29,052 nt of DNA from Bacteroidetes bacterium 4572_112 (GCA_002254285.1 NIUZ01000007.1:1-29052), one strand, 5' to 3'; shown: positions 1-7,862, counted from the first letter of the stretch. The notes: generated from the sequence alone by a model not told the origin. Numbers and translations are program-made.

Positions 1-162
1 CTCAACTACACAAACATAGCATGACGAATATGGATCTAATCTAGGATCGTTGCATAATGTAGGAATATCGATGCCATTATCACGTGCTACTTCCAAAATT
101 GAATCTCCAGCCGTAACCGTAATATGTTCTCCGTCTAGTATTATATTTATCTTATCACTCAT
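1..162 (-). CDS. N-terminus of a [2Fe-2S] (NuoG/HydA/GltD-like) oxidoreductase subunit, partial
   Basis: The first 54 codons are present, starting at ATG 160-162 on the minus strand; the rest lies beyond the window edge. The peptide begins MSDKINIILDGEHITV and carries a plant-ferredoxin-like [2Fe-2S] domain with Cys in TLCNDPR and in SSCYVC. This N-terminal domain opens NuoG, [FeFe]-hydrogenase HndD/HydA, NAD-linked formate dehydrogenase alpha subunits and some FAD-dependent GltD/NfnB-like subunits. The gene follows the NuoF-like gene by about 30 bases and is surely in the same operon, so it should be the catalytic or electron-output subunit. The visible part cannot decide between a hydrogenase, formate dehydrogenase or transhydrogenase. 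The wording around SSCYVCVVE reminds me of the GltD-like group, but that is a weak recollection. Confidence 0.85.
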   Translation of the reverse strand, partial: MSDKINIILDGEHITVTAGDSILEVARDNGIDIPTLCNDPRLDPYSSCYVCVVE

Positions 163-192
163 CTTTACAATTTCTCTTTAAAAAAAATCCAA

Positions 193-1968
193 TTAATAAA
201 TTTTTATAGCATCAAAATTACATCTGCTAAAACACTCTCCACACTGAATACAACCATCCTGTTCAATAAAGTGTATCTCTTTTTTTGTTCCAGTAATTGT
301 ATCTGTTGGGCATTTTATCGCACAAACAGTACAACCTGTACACATATCAGGAATAATTTCGTAGGTAAGAAGTGCCTTACAATTTTTTGCAGGACATTTA
401 TGATCATATATATGAGCTTCGTACTCATGTCGGAAATATTTTAGTGTAGTAAGCACAGGATTAGGAGCAGTTTGTCCTAACCCACAAAGGGAACCATCTT
501 TAATTTGCTCCGAAAGCTCTTCCAATTGCTCAATATCGCCTTCTCTACCCTTACCTTCGGTAATACGGGTAAGAATCTCGAGCATACGTTTGGTCCCAAT
601 TCTACAGAAAGTACATTTTCCACAACTTTCGTCTTGGGTAAATGCCAAAAAGAATCTTGCCATATCAACCATACAAGTGGTTTCGTCCATTACCACCATT
701 CCTCCTGAGCCCATAATTGCACCAGTAGAATTTACCGAATCGTAGTCTATCGGAATATCCAATAAATGCTCAGGAATACAACCTCCCGAAGGGCCACCAA
801 GCTGAACAGCTTTAAACTTTTTACCATCTTGTATTCCACCGCCAAGGTCAAATATCACCTCGCGAATACTTATTCCCATAGGAACTTCAACAAGTCCACC
901 ATGTGCAATTTTGCCAGTTAGAGCAAATACTTTTGTTCCCTTGCTTTTTTCAGTACCATATTTATTATAAGATTCAGGGCCATTTAATAATATATATGGG
1001 ATGTTTGCAAAAGTTTCTACATTATTTATATTGGTAGGTTTTTTCCATAATCCACTTTCGGCAGGAAAAGGCGGACGCTTACGAGGCATTCCTCTTTCTC
1101 CTTCTACAGAAGCAATAAGTGCCGTTTCCTCACCGCAAACAAAAGCTCCAGCTCCTTCTTTCACATATATATCGAGATTAAAATCATCAATCCCCATTAT
1201 ATTTTTTCCTAGATATCCCTTCTCACGAGCCTGCGCAAGAGCAATATTTAATCTTTTGATTGCCAAAGGATATTCAGCTCGGCAGTATATTACACCGCCA
1301 GAAGCGCCAATGGCATATGCGCCAATTATCATTCCTTCAATAATAGCATGAGGATCACCCTCAAGCAGCGATCTATCCATAAATGCACCAGGGTCACCCT
1401 CATCAGCATTACAGATAATGTATTTCATTTCGTTTTCATTATTCTTGGCAAATCGCCATTTCATTCCTGTGGAAAAACCACCGCCACCACGGCCACGGAT
1501 TCCACTATCAAGTACCGACTGAATAACGGCATCGCGCGAAACAGGATTGCCAGCAATCATTCGTAAAGCATCATAAGCCTTATGTGCTTCCGCTTCTTCA
1601 ATTGACTCAGGATCCATATAACCACAATTACGAAGGGCTATTTTAACCTGGCCATCAAAATATTTTTTCTCGCTACCATCAAACATATCCGAATCCACCA
1701 CAAGGTCTTTTATGGGCTCATCATTTTCCACATGACTTTCCATAAGGTCCATAACCTTATCTTCGGTAATATCGCCATAAAGAAAGTGTCCATTATCATC
1801 AATAATTTCAACCAATGGTTCTTTATAACACATTCCTATGCATGAGGTTTGCTTTAGCTCTACATCAAGATTTTCGGCAGAGATTATATCTTTTATTTTA
1901 TCGTAAACTTTTGATGCACCGGCAGCAATACCACAACTTCCTAGGCCTACTATTATTTGCTTTTTCAT
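193..1968 (-). CDS. NuoF-like NAD(P)H-binding flavoprotein with C-terminal 2x[4Fe-4S] ferredoxin domain
   Basis: This 591-residue subunit takes electrons from or gives them to NAD(P)H through FMN and passes them along Fe-S clusters. Domains in order: an N-terminal thioredoxin-like [2Fe-2S] domain with C12, C43 and C47 (the usual first Cys is replaced near V7, as in several relatives); the FMN/NADH-binding core with the glycine-rich loop GRGGGGFSTGMKW (about 159-171), CNADEGDPGAF (from 186) and GAGAFVCGEETAL (from 282); the 51-kDa subunit [4Fe-4S] cysteines C439, C442, C445 and C485; and a bacterial ferredoxin domain with CTGCTVCAIKC (533-543) and CIQCGECFSRC (563-573). This architecture is that of HndC/HydB of multimeric [FeFe] hydrogenases and related NAD-dependent complexes, not of plain respiratory complex I NuoF. 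No membrane complex I genes are adjacent. It starts 11 bases after the NuoE-like gene. Confidence 0.93.
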   Translation of the reverse strand: MKKQIIVGLGSCGIAAGASKVYDKIKDIISAENLDVELKQTSCIGMCYKEPLVEIIDDNGHFLYGDITEDKVMDLMESHVENDEPIKDLVVDSDMFDGSEKKYFDGQVKIALRNCGYMDPESIEEAEAHKAYDALRMIAGNPVSRDAVIQSVLDSGIRGRGGGGFSTGMKWRFAKNNENEMKYIICNADEGDPGAFMDRSLLEGDPHAIIEGMIIGAYAIGASGGVIYCRAEYPLAIKRLNIALAQAREKGYLGKNIMGIDDFNLDIYVKEGAGAFVCGEETALIASVEGERGMPRKRPPFPAESGLWKKPTNINNVETFANIPYILLNGPESYNKYGTEKSKGTKVFALTGKIAHGGLVEVPMGISIREVIFDLGGGIQDGKKFKAVQLGGPSGGCIPEHLLDIPIDYDSVNSTGAIMGSGGMVVMDETTCMVDMARFFLAFTQDESCGKCTFCRIGTKRMLEILTRITEGKGREGDIEQLEELSEQIKDGSLCGLGQTAPNPVLTTLKYFRHEYEAHIYDHKCPAKNCKALLTYEIIPDMCTGCTVCAIKCPTDTITGTKKEIHFIEQDGCIQCGECFSRCNFDAIKIY

Positions 1969-1979
1969 TTCTTAGTCTT

Positions 1980-2513
1980 TTAATTATTAGCCTTAGATTC
2001 TTGAATTTTGATATTCTTTATAACCTTTACCGACGATTTGCCCGTAAGTTTACCATAGGTTTCATCACCAATCATCATAACTGGAGCTAGCGAACAACAT
2101 CCAAGACAAGCCACTGATTCTAAGGTAAACATATTGTCCTCAGTAGTTTCACCATCATTTATTTTAAGTGAATCCATTATAGCATCTGTAATTTTAGAAG
2201 CATTCTGCACATGACAAGCTGTACCATGGCATACTTTAATAATATGCTTTCCCACAGGATTTAGTCTAAACTGACTATAGAAAGTAGCTACACCATACAT
2301 TGCAGCAAGCTCTAATCCTACATCTTTATTCAGTTTATAAAAAGCCTCTTCAGGAATATATCCATAGATGGATTGTACTCCTTGCAAAAGTGGAATTAAA
2401 TTTCCTTTCTTAGTTTTATAAATATTTATTAGGGGATTTATTAGTGATAAATCAATCTCATCATTAATTTCAATGACTTCCTTTGGTTTATTTAATTTTC
2501 TATTTATTCGCAT
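1980..2513 (-). CDS. NuoE-like [2Fe-2S] subunit (24-kDa type)
   Basis: This 177-residue protein has the thioredoxin-like fold of the 24-kDa complex I subunit, NuoE/HndA/HydC. The four cluster ligands are visible as C95 and C100 in CHGTAC, and C136 and C140 in CLGCC followed by SLAP; an extra C139 lies within the second pair. The N-terminal helical part (INIYKTKKGNLIPLLQGVQ, GYIPEEA, MYGVATFYSQF) is typical of the family. It is the first gene of a minus-strand operon with the NuoF-like subunit and a third [2Fe-2S] subunit, so it probably completes a soluble trimeric electron-transfer unit. The start at 2513 gives a normal family N-terminus. Confidence 0.93.
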   Translation of the reverse strand: MRINRKLNKPKEVIEINDEIDLSLINPLINIYKTKKGNLIPLLQGVQSIYGYIPEEAFYKLNKDVGLELAAMYGVATFYSQFRLNPVGKHIIKVCHGTACHVQNASKITDAIMDSLKINDGETTEDNMFTLESVACLGCCSLAPVMMIGDETYGKLTGKSSVKVIKNIKIQESKANN

Positions 2514-2535
2514 ATGTAAATGTTTTAATAATGCA

Positions 2536-2543
2536 CGAATTTA
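2536..2543 (-). promoter_or_regulatory. Candidate -7 box for the NuoE/NuoF operon
   Basis: On the minus strand the octamer reads TAAATTCG, one mismatch from the Bacteroidota -7 consensus TAnnTTTG. It lies about 23 bases upstream of the NuoE-like start codon and a TTG-containing stretch lies further upstream. The same TAnnTTCG variant appears before the ABC transporter and gldF genes in this window. Confidence 0.3.
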
Positions 2544-2721
2544 CGAATAAGAAGTGTCAAAAACAACAATATGAGTCTAAATTAAAAAGTACACTTAACA
2601 TACTGACGTACTTACATATAAACCCTAGTCAAAAGGATATATATACGCTATATTTAATGCTTATTTAGAATTGGAATAACAATATTGTTAGTTAATAAAC
2701 GCAAGACAAAACATGCATTCA

Positions 2722-2760
2722 CAAAAAAACTCATTTATATAAATAAATGAGTTTTTTTTT
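2722..2760 (-). terminator. Rho-independent terminator of the five-gene signalling operon
   Basis: A perfect 10-bp stem, ACTCATTTAT (2729-2738) and ATAAATGAGT (2743-2752), with the 4-base loop ATAA, is flanked by an A-run and a T-run. The stem extends into A:T pairs and works in both directions. For minus-strand transcription the U-tract derives from the A-run at 2722-2728, some 45-80 bases after the methyltransferase stop codon. The rest of 2514-2802 is AT-rich DNA with the promoter of the NuoE/NuoF operon and no recognisable gene. Confidence 0.8.
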
Positions 2761-2802
2761 TATTATTCAAAGCTTTTGAAATAATAATAATTTAAGAATA
2801 TT

Positions 2803-3687
2803 TTATTTCCTAACAAGGAGAAATAAATTTATTCCAAGCGGCTCTTGAAATACTTCAATCTTGTCTTTATCAATTCCTGCCTGTATTGCATAAGATTTTA
2901 ACTCATCAATTGAGCGATGATGTAGAAACCAATCACCAAGAATTTCCATTATTTTCTTCGATGGATTTTCGATATTGAAATTACCAATTATCATTTCACC
3001 ACCTTCATTTAGGAACTCATAGTACTTCTTCAATAAATACACAAAATGCTTGGCTTTAAAATAGTCGAATAGGCCAGCACTCCATATTAAGTCATACTTT
3101 TGGTTTGGAGAAAATCTAATAACATTTTTATTAAAAAATGTCATTGATTTTAGATGCTTCTTATTTTTATTTTTGGCGTAAGAGATTGCTCTTTTATCCA
3201 AATCTAACATATCAAACACCAATGAATTATTGTCTGTTTTTTCAAAATATTCGAAAGTTTCAGAAACTGGACCACTACCAAGAATCAAAACATTTTTAGT
3301 TTCACCATTGGCTTTTGCATTAAGTTTTTCAAAAATCTCAATAGCCATAGCTTTTCTATTAACCACGGCTATTGCAGCAGGAAAATAGTGAAAGAAATCG
3401 TCCCACTTTTTATACTTCTTATTCGGATTGGAATATTTCTGATATATTTTCTCAATAATAAAGAAATCACCATTATAACCGAAAGGTTTTGTAAACGAAA
3501 AGCCAATAATTGTACTAGGATTAAGGATAGGCTTCATTGTGTTTCTAAAATGAGGAATATCCTTATCGTCAAGCTTGTCTACAAAGTCAAATATAAATTG
3601 ATAGTCCTCTTTATCGGGACCTTCCTTTAAAAACAATGCATTTGCATATTTATCAATAGTAGCTTGTGCTGTATCTACTTTTTCCAT
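2803..3687 (-). CDS. PhcB-like class I SAM-dependent methyltransferase
   Basis: This 294-residue protein has an N-terminal helical region with the motif KPFGYNGDFF (67-76), which corresponds to the K-P-x-G-Y-x-G-D motif of proteins annotated as extracellular factor 3-hydroxypalmitic acid methyl ester biosynthesis (PhcB-like). The Rossmann methyltransferase core follows: motif I VLILGSGPVSE (133-143), the acidic ribose-binding strand FDMLDLD (158-164), IWSAGLFDYF (201-210) and LNEGGEMIIGNF (226-237). In Ralstonia PhcB methylates a 3-hydroxy fatty acid to make a diffusible signal. No signal peptide is visible, so it is cytoplasmic. It is the last gene of a tight operon with two histidine kinases and two receiver proteins and is 18 bases from the LytTR regulator gene. 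The methyltransferase fold is secure; the substrate is inferred from motifs and neighbours. Confidence 0.8.
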   Translation of the reverse strand: MEKVDTAQATIDKYANALFLKEGPDKEDYQFIFDFVDKLDDKDIPHFRNTMKPILNPSTIIGFSFTKPFGYNGDFFIIEKIYQKYSNPNKKYKKWDDFFHYFPAAIAVVNRKAMAIEIFEKLNAKANGETKNVLILGSGPVSETFEYFEKTDNNSLVFDMLDLDKRAISYAKNKNKKHLKSMTFFNKNVIRFSPNQKYDLIWSAGLFDYFKAKHFVYLLKKYYEFLNEGGEMIIGNFNIENPSKKIMEILGDWFLHHRSIDELKSYAIQAGIDKDKIEVFQEPLGINLFLLVRK

Positions 3688-3705
3688 AATAGTAGTAATC
3701 TAAAA

Positions 3706-4488
3706 TTATTCCACATCAATTATTTCATCAAGCTCACCATTAATATCTTCGAGCAAATGTTTGTATTGCCCATCAACAGTAATAACACTCATTTTATCAG
3801 AGATAATAATTTCTGGATATTTCACCACAAATACTTTAGTCTTATTAATAATAAATTGCTTGCTAACCTTCATAAATATGTTATCAGGAAATAATGAAGC
3901 AACTTCATTCAACGATTTCCTAACAACAACCTCTTCATCAAAAAGATAAATAACACTAGTATCTTCTACCTCTTCAATATAGTATACTTGATCAAAGTTT
4001 ATTTTCTCTAAACCATTAACACTCTGAATGATTAGCTGTTCCTTATCGTGATCACGAATATCTAAAAAATTATTAAACATTTCGCTTTCCATCTTAAGTT
4101 TCATATCATTCTTAAACTTAAAAAGGGAGATTTCAATACTAGTTTCCAATTCCTTATCAGTGAATGGCTTGATAATATATCCGTAAGGAAGAGCAACTTT
4201 AGCAGCATCAATAGTTGATATATCAGAATTTGCGGTAAGAAAAATAATAGGAACATTATTATTCTTAGATATTTCTACAGCAGCATCAATTCCACTAGCT
4301 TCACCTTTAAGGTTTATATCCATAAGAATTAAATCAGGAAGTGATTTTTCCACCTCAGCAATAGCATCCTTGGCAGTATCTATTGTGTTTTGGACATTAT
4401 AGCCCAAGCTTAGTAAGCTCTCTTCAATATCTGCAGCAACTAGTAGTTCGTCTTCTACTATCAGAATATTGTATTCTTTATTACTCAT
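3706..4488 (-). CDS. LytTR-family response regulator (REC-LytTR)
   Basis: This 260-residue protein is the only one of the operon with a recognisable DNA-binding domain. The N-terminal receiver domain has acidic residues E12 and D13, phospho-acceptor D57 in LILMDINL and K107 in YIIKPF. After a linker (about 120-150), the C-terminal LytTR domain covers roughly residues 152-255, with IEEVEDTSVIYLFDEEVVVRKS and FMKVSKQFIINKTKV as family landmarks. LytTR regulators bind short direct or imperfect repeats upstream of target genes. The start codon is 2 bases from the stop of the upstream REC-kinase gene, so translation is probably coupled. It may regulate its own promoter, whose region (7545-7735) is rich in inverted repeats; that is an inference. 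Confidence 0.92.
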   Translation of the reverse strand: MSNKEYNILIVEDELLVAADIEESLLSLGYNVQNTIDTAKDAIAEVEKSLPDLILMDINLKGEASGIDAAVEISKNNNVPIIFLTANSDISTIDAAKVALPYGYIIKPFTDKELETSIEISLFKFKNDMKLKMESEMFNNFLDIRDHDKEQLIIQSVNGLEKINFDQVYYIEEVEDTSVIYLFDEEVVVRKSLNEVASLFPDNIFMKVSKQFIINKTKVFVVKYPEIIISDKMSVITVDGQYKHLLEDINGELDEIIDVE

Positions 4489-4490
4489 AA

Positions 4491-5564
4491 TTATTTCGTT
4501 TTAAAATTTATGCTAAATTTGGTTCCATTAGAAAAATCGCTACTAAGCTCCCCTTCTATTTGTTGTACTAGTTTATATATTATCTTCATTCCTAAGGATT
4601 TAATTTTACTAATATCAAAATCCTTTTGAATACCTATTCCATTATCTGCTACTATAAGACTATAATTATTCTCAGAAGTAGTTTTAAAACTTATGGATAT
4701 TACACCTTCTTCCAATTCATTAAAAGCATACTTCATTGAATTAGATACAAGCTCATTAATCACTAAGCCACAAGGTATTGCAATATCCATTGGCAGGTTA
4801 GCACTTTCTGTATCGTAATCGAATTTTACTCTAAACTGCTTACTATTATATGTACGTGCAATATTACCGACCAAGCTTTGAATATAATTGTCAAATTTTA
4901 CATCTGCCAAGCCTTCATTACTATACAAATTCTCGTGAATTAAAGCCATGGAATGAATTCTATTTTGGCTTTCTTGCAATACCATTTTTAGTTTTTCATC
5001 CTCAATACTCCTACTCTGCATCCTTAATATGCTTGAAATTATTTGCATATTATTTTTTACTCTATGATGAACTTCTCTAAGTAGGATATCTTTCTCTGCT
5101 AAAGATTTTTTGAGATACTCCTCTGCAATTCGTCTTTTCTCTTCTTTTCTTTCAAGCTCCCATTTCATTAATGTAATACCAGCAAACTCATCAATCAATG
5201 ATAAAAGTTTTTTTGCTTCCACAGGCTTCATTAGGTAACCATCTACACCTAGGTTTATAGATTCAATAAAATTCTCCTTTACACTATAGGCAGACATTAC
5301 TACTATCTTAGCTCCAGGGAACTTACTTTTAATCTCCCTAACCATCTCTATGCCATCCATTACAGGCATATTAATATCTGTAATCACCAAATCAGGCTTA
5401 TGTTTATGATAAAGCTCTAGTCCATGATTGCCATTTTTTGCAATATAAAAATGTGCAACATGCTTTTCCAATAGCCTTTGGTATAATTGTCTTATATTTT
5501 CATTATCATCTACAAATAGTACCGATAAATTATGTCTTTTAGCTGGCGTTATACTTTTACTCAT
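4491..5564 (-). CDS. Receiver-histidine kinase fusion (REC-HisKA_2-HATPase), PhcR-like architecture
   Basis: This 357-residue cytoplasmic protein starts with a receiver domain (D19/D20, phospho-acceptor D63 in ITDINMPVMDG, K113 in YLMKP), followed by a charged coiled coil (about 130-160). A HisKA_2 dimerisation segment follows, with LREVHHRVKNNMQ holding the phospho-accepting His (H166 or H167). The HATPase domain has the N box INELVSNSMKYA, a G1 box ADNGIGI and a short degenerate G2 region (SLGMKII). A response regulator whose output domain is itself a kinase is the unusual design described for PhcR of Ralstonia. The protein has no DNA-binding or membrane part, so it likely relays phosphate between the membrane kinase and the LytTR regulator. 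It follows the lone receiver gene by 6 bases. Confidence 0.92.
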   Translation of the reverse strand: MSKSITPAKRHNLSVLFVDDNENIRQLYQRLLEKHVAHFYIAKNGNHGLELYHKHKPDLVITDINMPVMDGIEMVREIKSKFPGAKIVVMSAYSVKENFIESINLGVDGYLMKPVEAKKLLSLIDEFAGITLMKWELERKEEKRRIAEEYLKKSLAEKDILLREVHHRVKNNMQIISSILRMQSRSIEDEKLKMVLQESQNRIHSMALIHENLYSNEGLADVKFDNYIQSLVGNIARTYNSKQFRVKFDYDTESANLPMDIAIPCGLVINELVSNSMKYAFNELEEGVISISFKTTSENNYSLIVADNGIGIQKDFDISKIKSLGMKIIYKLVQQIEGELSSDFSNGTKFSINFKTK

Positions 5565-5570
5565 AACTAT

Positions 5571-5951
5571 CTATTCTTGAAGCTGTTTTGCGATTTTACT
5601 ATATAATTCCTTAGCTAATATTGGTTTAAAAAAATAATCGTCACATCCTGAATATTCAATATTATCAAATTCCTCTCCCACCACATATGCTGTTTGTATA
5701 ATAATCGGAATATCTGGATTAATAATCTTAATTAATTTTGTCGCTTCCAAACCATTCATAATAGGCATTCGAATATCCATCAATATTATATCTACTTCTT
5801 TATTCTCTTTAACGTAATCAACAGACTCTAGTCCATTTTTCAACCAAATAGTTTTAGCATTTGTCTTTTGCAATTGCTTTTTTAGTAGGATATAGTTTAC
5901 TTCTATATCATCTACCACTAAAATAGTTTTGTCTTGCCAATTATTATCCAT
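5571..5951 (-). CDS. Single-domain response regulator (CheY-like receiver)
   Basis: This 126-residue protein is one complete receiver domain and nothing else. D14 and D15 form the acidic pocket, D59 in IILMDIRMP is the phospho-acceptor and K109 in YFFKP is the conserved lysine. It directly follows the membrane sensor kinase (5-base gap). That kinase lacks the C-terminal receiver seen in most kinases of its HisKA type in Bacteroidota, so the pair looks like a split hybrid kinase, with this protein as the first phosphate acceptor. It has no output domain and probably works as a relay. Confidence 0.92.
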   Translation of the reverse strand: MDNNWQDKTILVVDDIEVNYILLKKQLQKTNAKTIWLKNGLESVDYVKENKEVDIILMDIRMPIMNGLEATKLIKIINPDIPIIIQTAYVVGEEFDNIEYSGCDDYFFKPILAKELYSKIAKQLQE

Positions 5952-5956
5952 AATTA

Positions 5957-7420
5957 TTATATTATATAGTTTTCATCAGTCTCTAAAGGGATATAAAAAA
6001 TAAACTCAGAACCTACTCCGATTCTACTTCTTACTTTTATATCACCACCCATTATTTTTAAGTAAGTTTTGCAAATTGCTAAGCCTAATCCAGCTCTTTC
6101 TTTTACATTATTACTTCTTAAAGTTGCTTGCATAAATCGCTCAAATACATAGCCTTGCTGCTCTTCACTTATACCAACACCCGTATCTTTTACAAAAAAC
6201 TCTAGTCTATCATTCACAACTCTATACCCAAATTCAACACTACCCTTTTCGGTATATTTACAAGCATTATTAATAACATTTACTAGTACTTGCTTAAGCC
6301 TCATTCTATCAGTTTTGATATTAAATTTAGAATTCTCAACTCCATCAATATATGTGAATTTTATTTTATTGCTACTAACTTTCTTATCAATAACAAACAA
6401 ATCATTAACCTCTTTTGTAAGTTCATTAAGGTCAAAAGAAACAATATCAAGCTTAAGAATACCAGCTTCTATCTTCGAAATATCCATTATTTCGTTAATC
6501 AAGTTTAGAAGATGTTCACCACTACTAACAATAATGTTTATAAATTTATTGAGTTCTTTTTCATCTTCAGCCTCATTAAGCAAGTTTGCAAAACCTATTA
6601 TTCCATTCATTGGAGTTCTAATCTCATGGCTCATATTTGCCAAAAAAGTTGATTTTAGTCTATCAGCTTGCTCTGCTTGCAGTTTTGCTTTTTCTAACTT
6701 TTTTTCAATAATGCTTCTTTGCAGAATTTCATTTCTAAGTTCTATATTTTTATTTGATAATGAGTCTGTTCTTTCCTTTACCTTTATTTCTAGATTTGAG
6801 TTGATACTACGTATCTCACTATTCTTTTGTTCTAATTGTCGTAAAAGATTGAAGTTTTGTTTATCCGAAATTTCCAAGTGATAAGATGCAAACATGCCAA
6901 TTAAATTAGCAGCTATAAAGAAGAAGTTATTTATTAAAACCACATCTACGCTGTTATGATAAACGTATATTGCTATTATATTATATATAGCAATAGAAAG
7001 CCAGCCTGCTATTGTAGAATACAATAATCTTAGCCTAATAAACACTGAACCCGAAAGAAAAATCAGCATAAAACCATTGCTATATGATGATTCGCTAGGC
7101 AGCTGAACAATCATTAATATAACACCTGTTGCCGCTACTATGTAAGATATAAATAATAGCTCTTGCCAAAATAACTGAAATGATTTTAAGAATGAAAGTG
7201 CAAAGACTAATAAAAATAATGGAACAACAATTAGAAGCCTTATTAGCAAAAATTCATTTAGCAGTGGACCTGCTGAAAGAACATCTAAATACGCGAATAA
7301 TGAATACATTACAGCTAAAAAAAGAAAAGCAACTCTTGTTGTATTAATGGATTTATTGAAGTAGTCCTCCTTAAATTCTTTCTCTCCCTTACTATAAAAA
7401 TTAAAAACTATACTATTCAT
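5957..7420 (-). CDS. Six-TM sensor histidine kinase (PhcS/LqsS-like layout)
   Basis: This 487-residue protein has an N-terminal sensor of six predicted membrane helices (about 27-48, 57-78, 83-105, 112-130, 132-154 and 159-183), a long coiled coil (about 186-255), a HisKA domain with H265 in FLANMSHEIRTPMNG, and a HATPase domain. The HATPase has an N box (QVLVNVINNACKYT), G1 box DTGVGI, F box ERFMQ and G2 box GLGLAI. There is no periplasmic sensing domain, so the signal is probably hydrophobic or read within the membrane. That fits the six-TM fatty-acid-ester and alpha-hydroxyketone receptors PhcS and LqsS, though a six-TM array alone proves no ligand. It is the first gene of the operon; a -7 box lies at 7545-7552. 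Confidence 0.92.
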   Translation of the reverse strand: MNSIVFNFYSKGEKEFKEDYFNKSINTTRVAFLFLAVMYSLFAYLDVLSAGPLLNEFLLIRLLIVVPLFLLVFALSFLKSFQLFWQELLFISYIVAATGVILMIVQLPSESSYSNGFMLIFLSGSVFIRLRLLYSTIAGWLSIAIYNIIAIYVYHNSVDVVLINNFFFIAANLIGMFASYHLEISDKQNFNLLRQLEQKNSEIRSINSNLEIKVKERTDSLSNKNIELRNEILQRSIIEKKLEKAKLQAEQADRLKSTFLANMSHEIRTPMNGIIGFANLLNEAEDEKELNKFINIIVSSGEHLLNLINEIMDISKIEAGILKLDIVSFDLNELTKEVNDLFVIDKKVSSNKIKFTYIDGVENSKFNIKTDRMRLKQVLVNVINNACKYTEKGSVEFGYRVVNDRLEFFVKDTGVGISEEQQGYVFERFMQATLRSNNVKERAGLGLAICKTYLKIMGGDIKVRSRIGVGSEFIFYIPLETDENYII

Positions 7421-7544
7421 ATAAAATGAAATATACTCTTACATATTTAAACCTTAATTTTGAAGGAAATAATATGGTTAGTTGTTTATAAAAGAACTCT
7501 GTAATATTAAAAGAAATAATACTATCGTTGAGCTTAGTGCTTAG

Positions 7545-7552
7545 CAAAGATA
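7545..7552 (-). promoter_or_regulatory. Candidate -7 box of the sensor kinase operon
   Basis: The minus strand reads TATCTTTG, an exact match to TAnnTTTG. A TTG (within CAGTTGTTTT) lies 15 bases further upstream, somewhat closer than usual for a -33 box. Transcription from here would give a leader of about 120 bases. The upstream inverted-repeat arm at 7562-7573 would overlap the -33 region. Confidence 0.45.
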
Positions 7553-7620
7553 GGACTTTATTTAAAACAACTGACAGATAATTTAACTTAAGATAAGTTT
7601 TATAGAAAGCTCATCACTAT

Positions 7621-7673
7621 TAAGATTAAGTATAAATAATTATATCCAAAATAATTATTTATACTTAATCTTA
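7621..7673. repeat. Perfect 23-bp inverted repeat (long hairpin)
   Basis: Bases 7621-7643 are the exact reverse complement of 7651-7673, with a 7-base spacer ATCCAAA. No U-run follows on either strand, so it is not a standard intrinsic terminator. Two further pairs of arms surround it: 7562-7573 with 7724-7735 (12 of 12) and 7576-7582 with 7707-7713 (7 of 7), making a partly symmetric element of about 174 bp. It could be a structured RNA segment, a regulator-binding region or the remnant of a small mobile repeat. Confidence 0.85.
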
Positions 7674-7862
7674 TTAAAAATCTAATAACAAAATGATTAT
7701 GTAGGCATTATCTAATATTTGAACAGTTGTTTTAACAAAAACTTAAGATATTATGAAGCATAATAAATAGAATTATACATAAAAAAAACTCTTAAGTTAA
7801 TCATATTAAAGATTATTAATTTAAGAAGTTCCTTTTCAATTAAAGAAAAATATATACTTATT

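Larger units (their letters stand above)
7421..7862. other. Intergenic region with nested inverted repeats
   Basis: No gene is visible in these 442 bases. They hold the likely promoter of the sensor-kinase operon and a set of nested inverted repeats around a perfect 23-bp palindrome, listed separately. DNA near 7860 is AT-rich and would contain the 3' end of the DUF4293 transcript; I see no canonical terminator with a U-run for it. Confidence 0.6.

Noticed and set aside
1001..1351. 116-codon open frame on the plus strand
   Set aside because: It is the antisense shadow of the NADH-binding core of the NuoF-like gene.
6315..6881. 188-codon open frame on the plus strand inside the sensor kinase gene
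   Set aside because: It is the antisense shadow of the well-conserved HisKA/HATPase region and has a Ser/Ile/Leu-rich composition without domain motifs.
7621..7673. Terminator for the DUF4293 gene
   Set aside because: The hairpin is strong, but no U-run follows in either direction and it is about 190 bases downstream of the stop codon.
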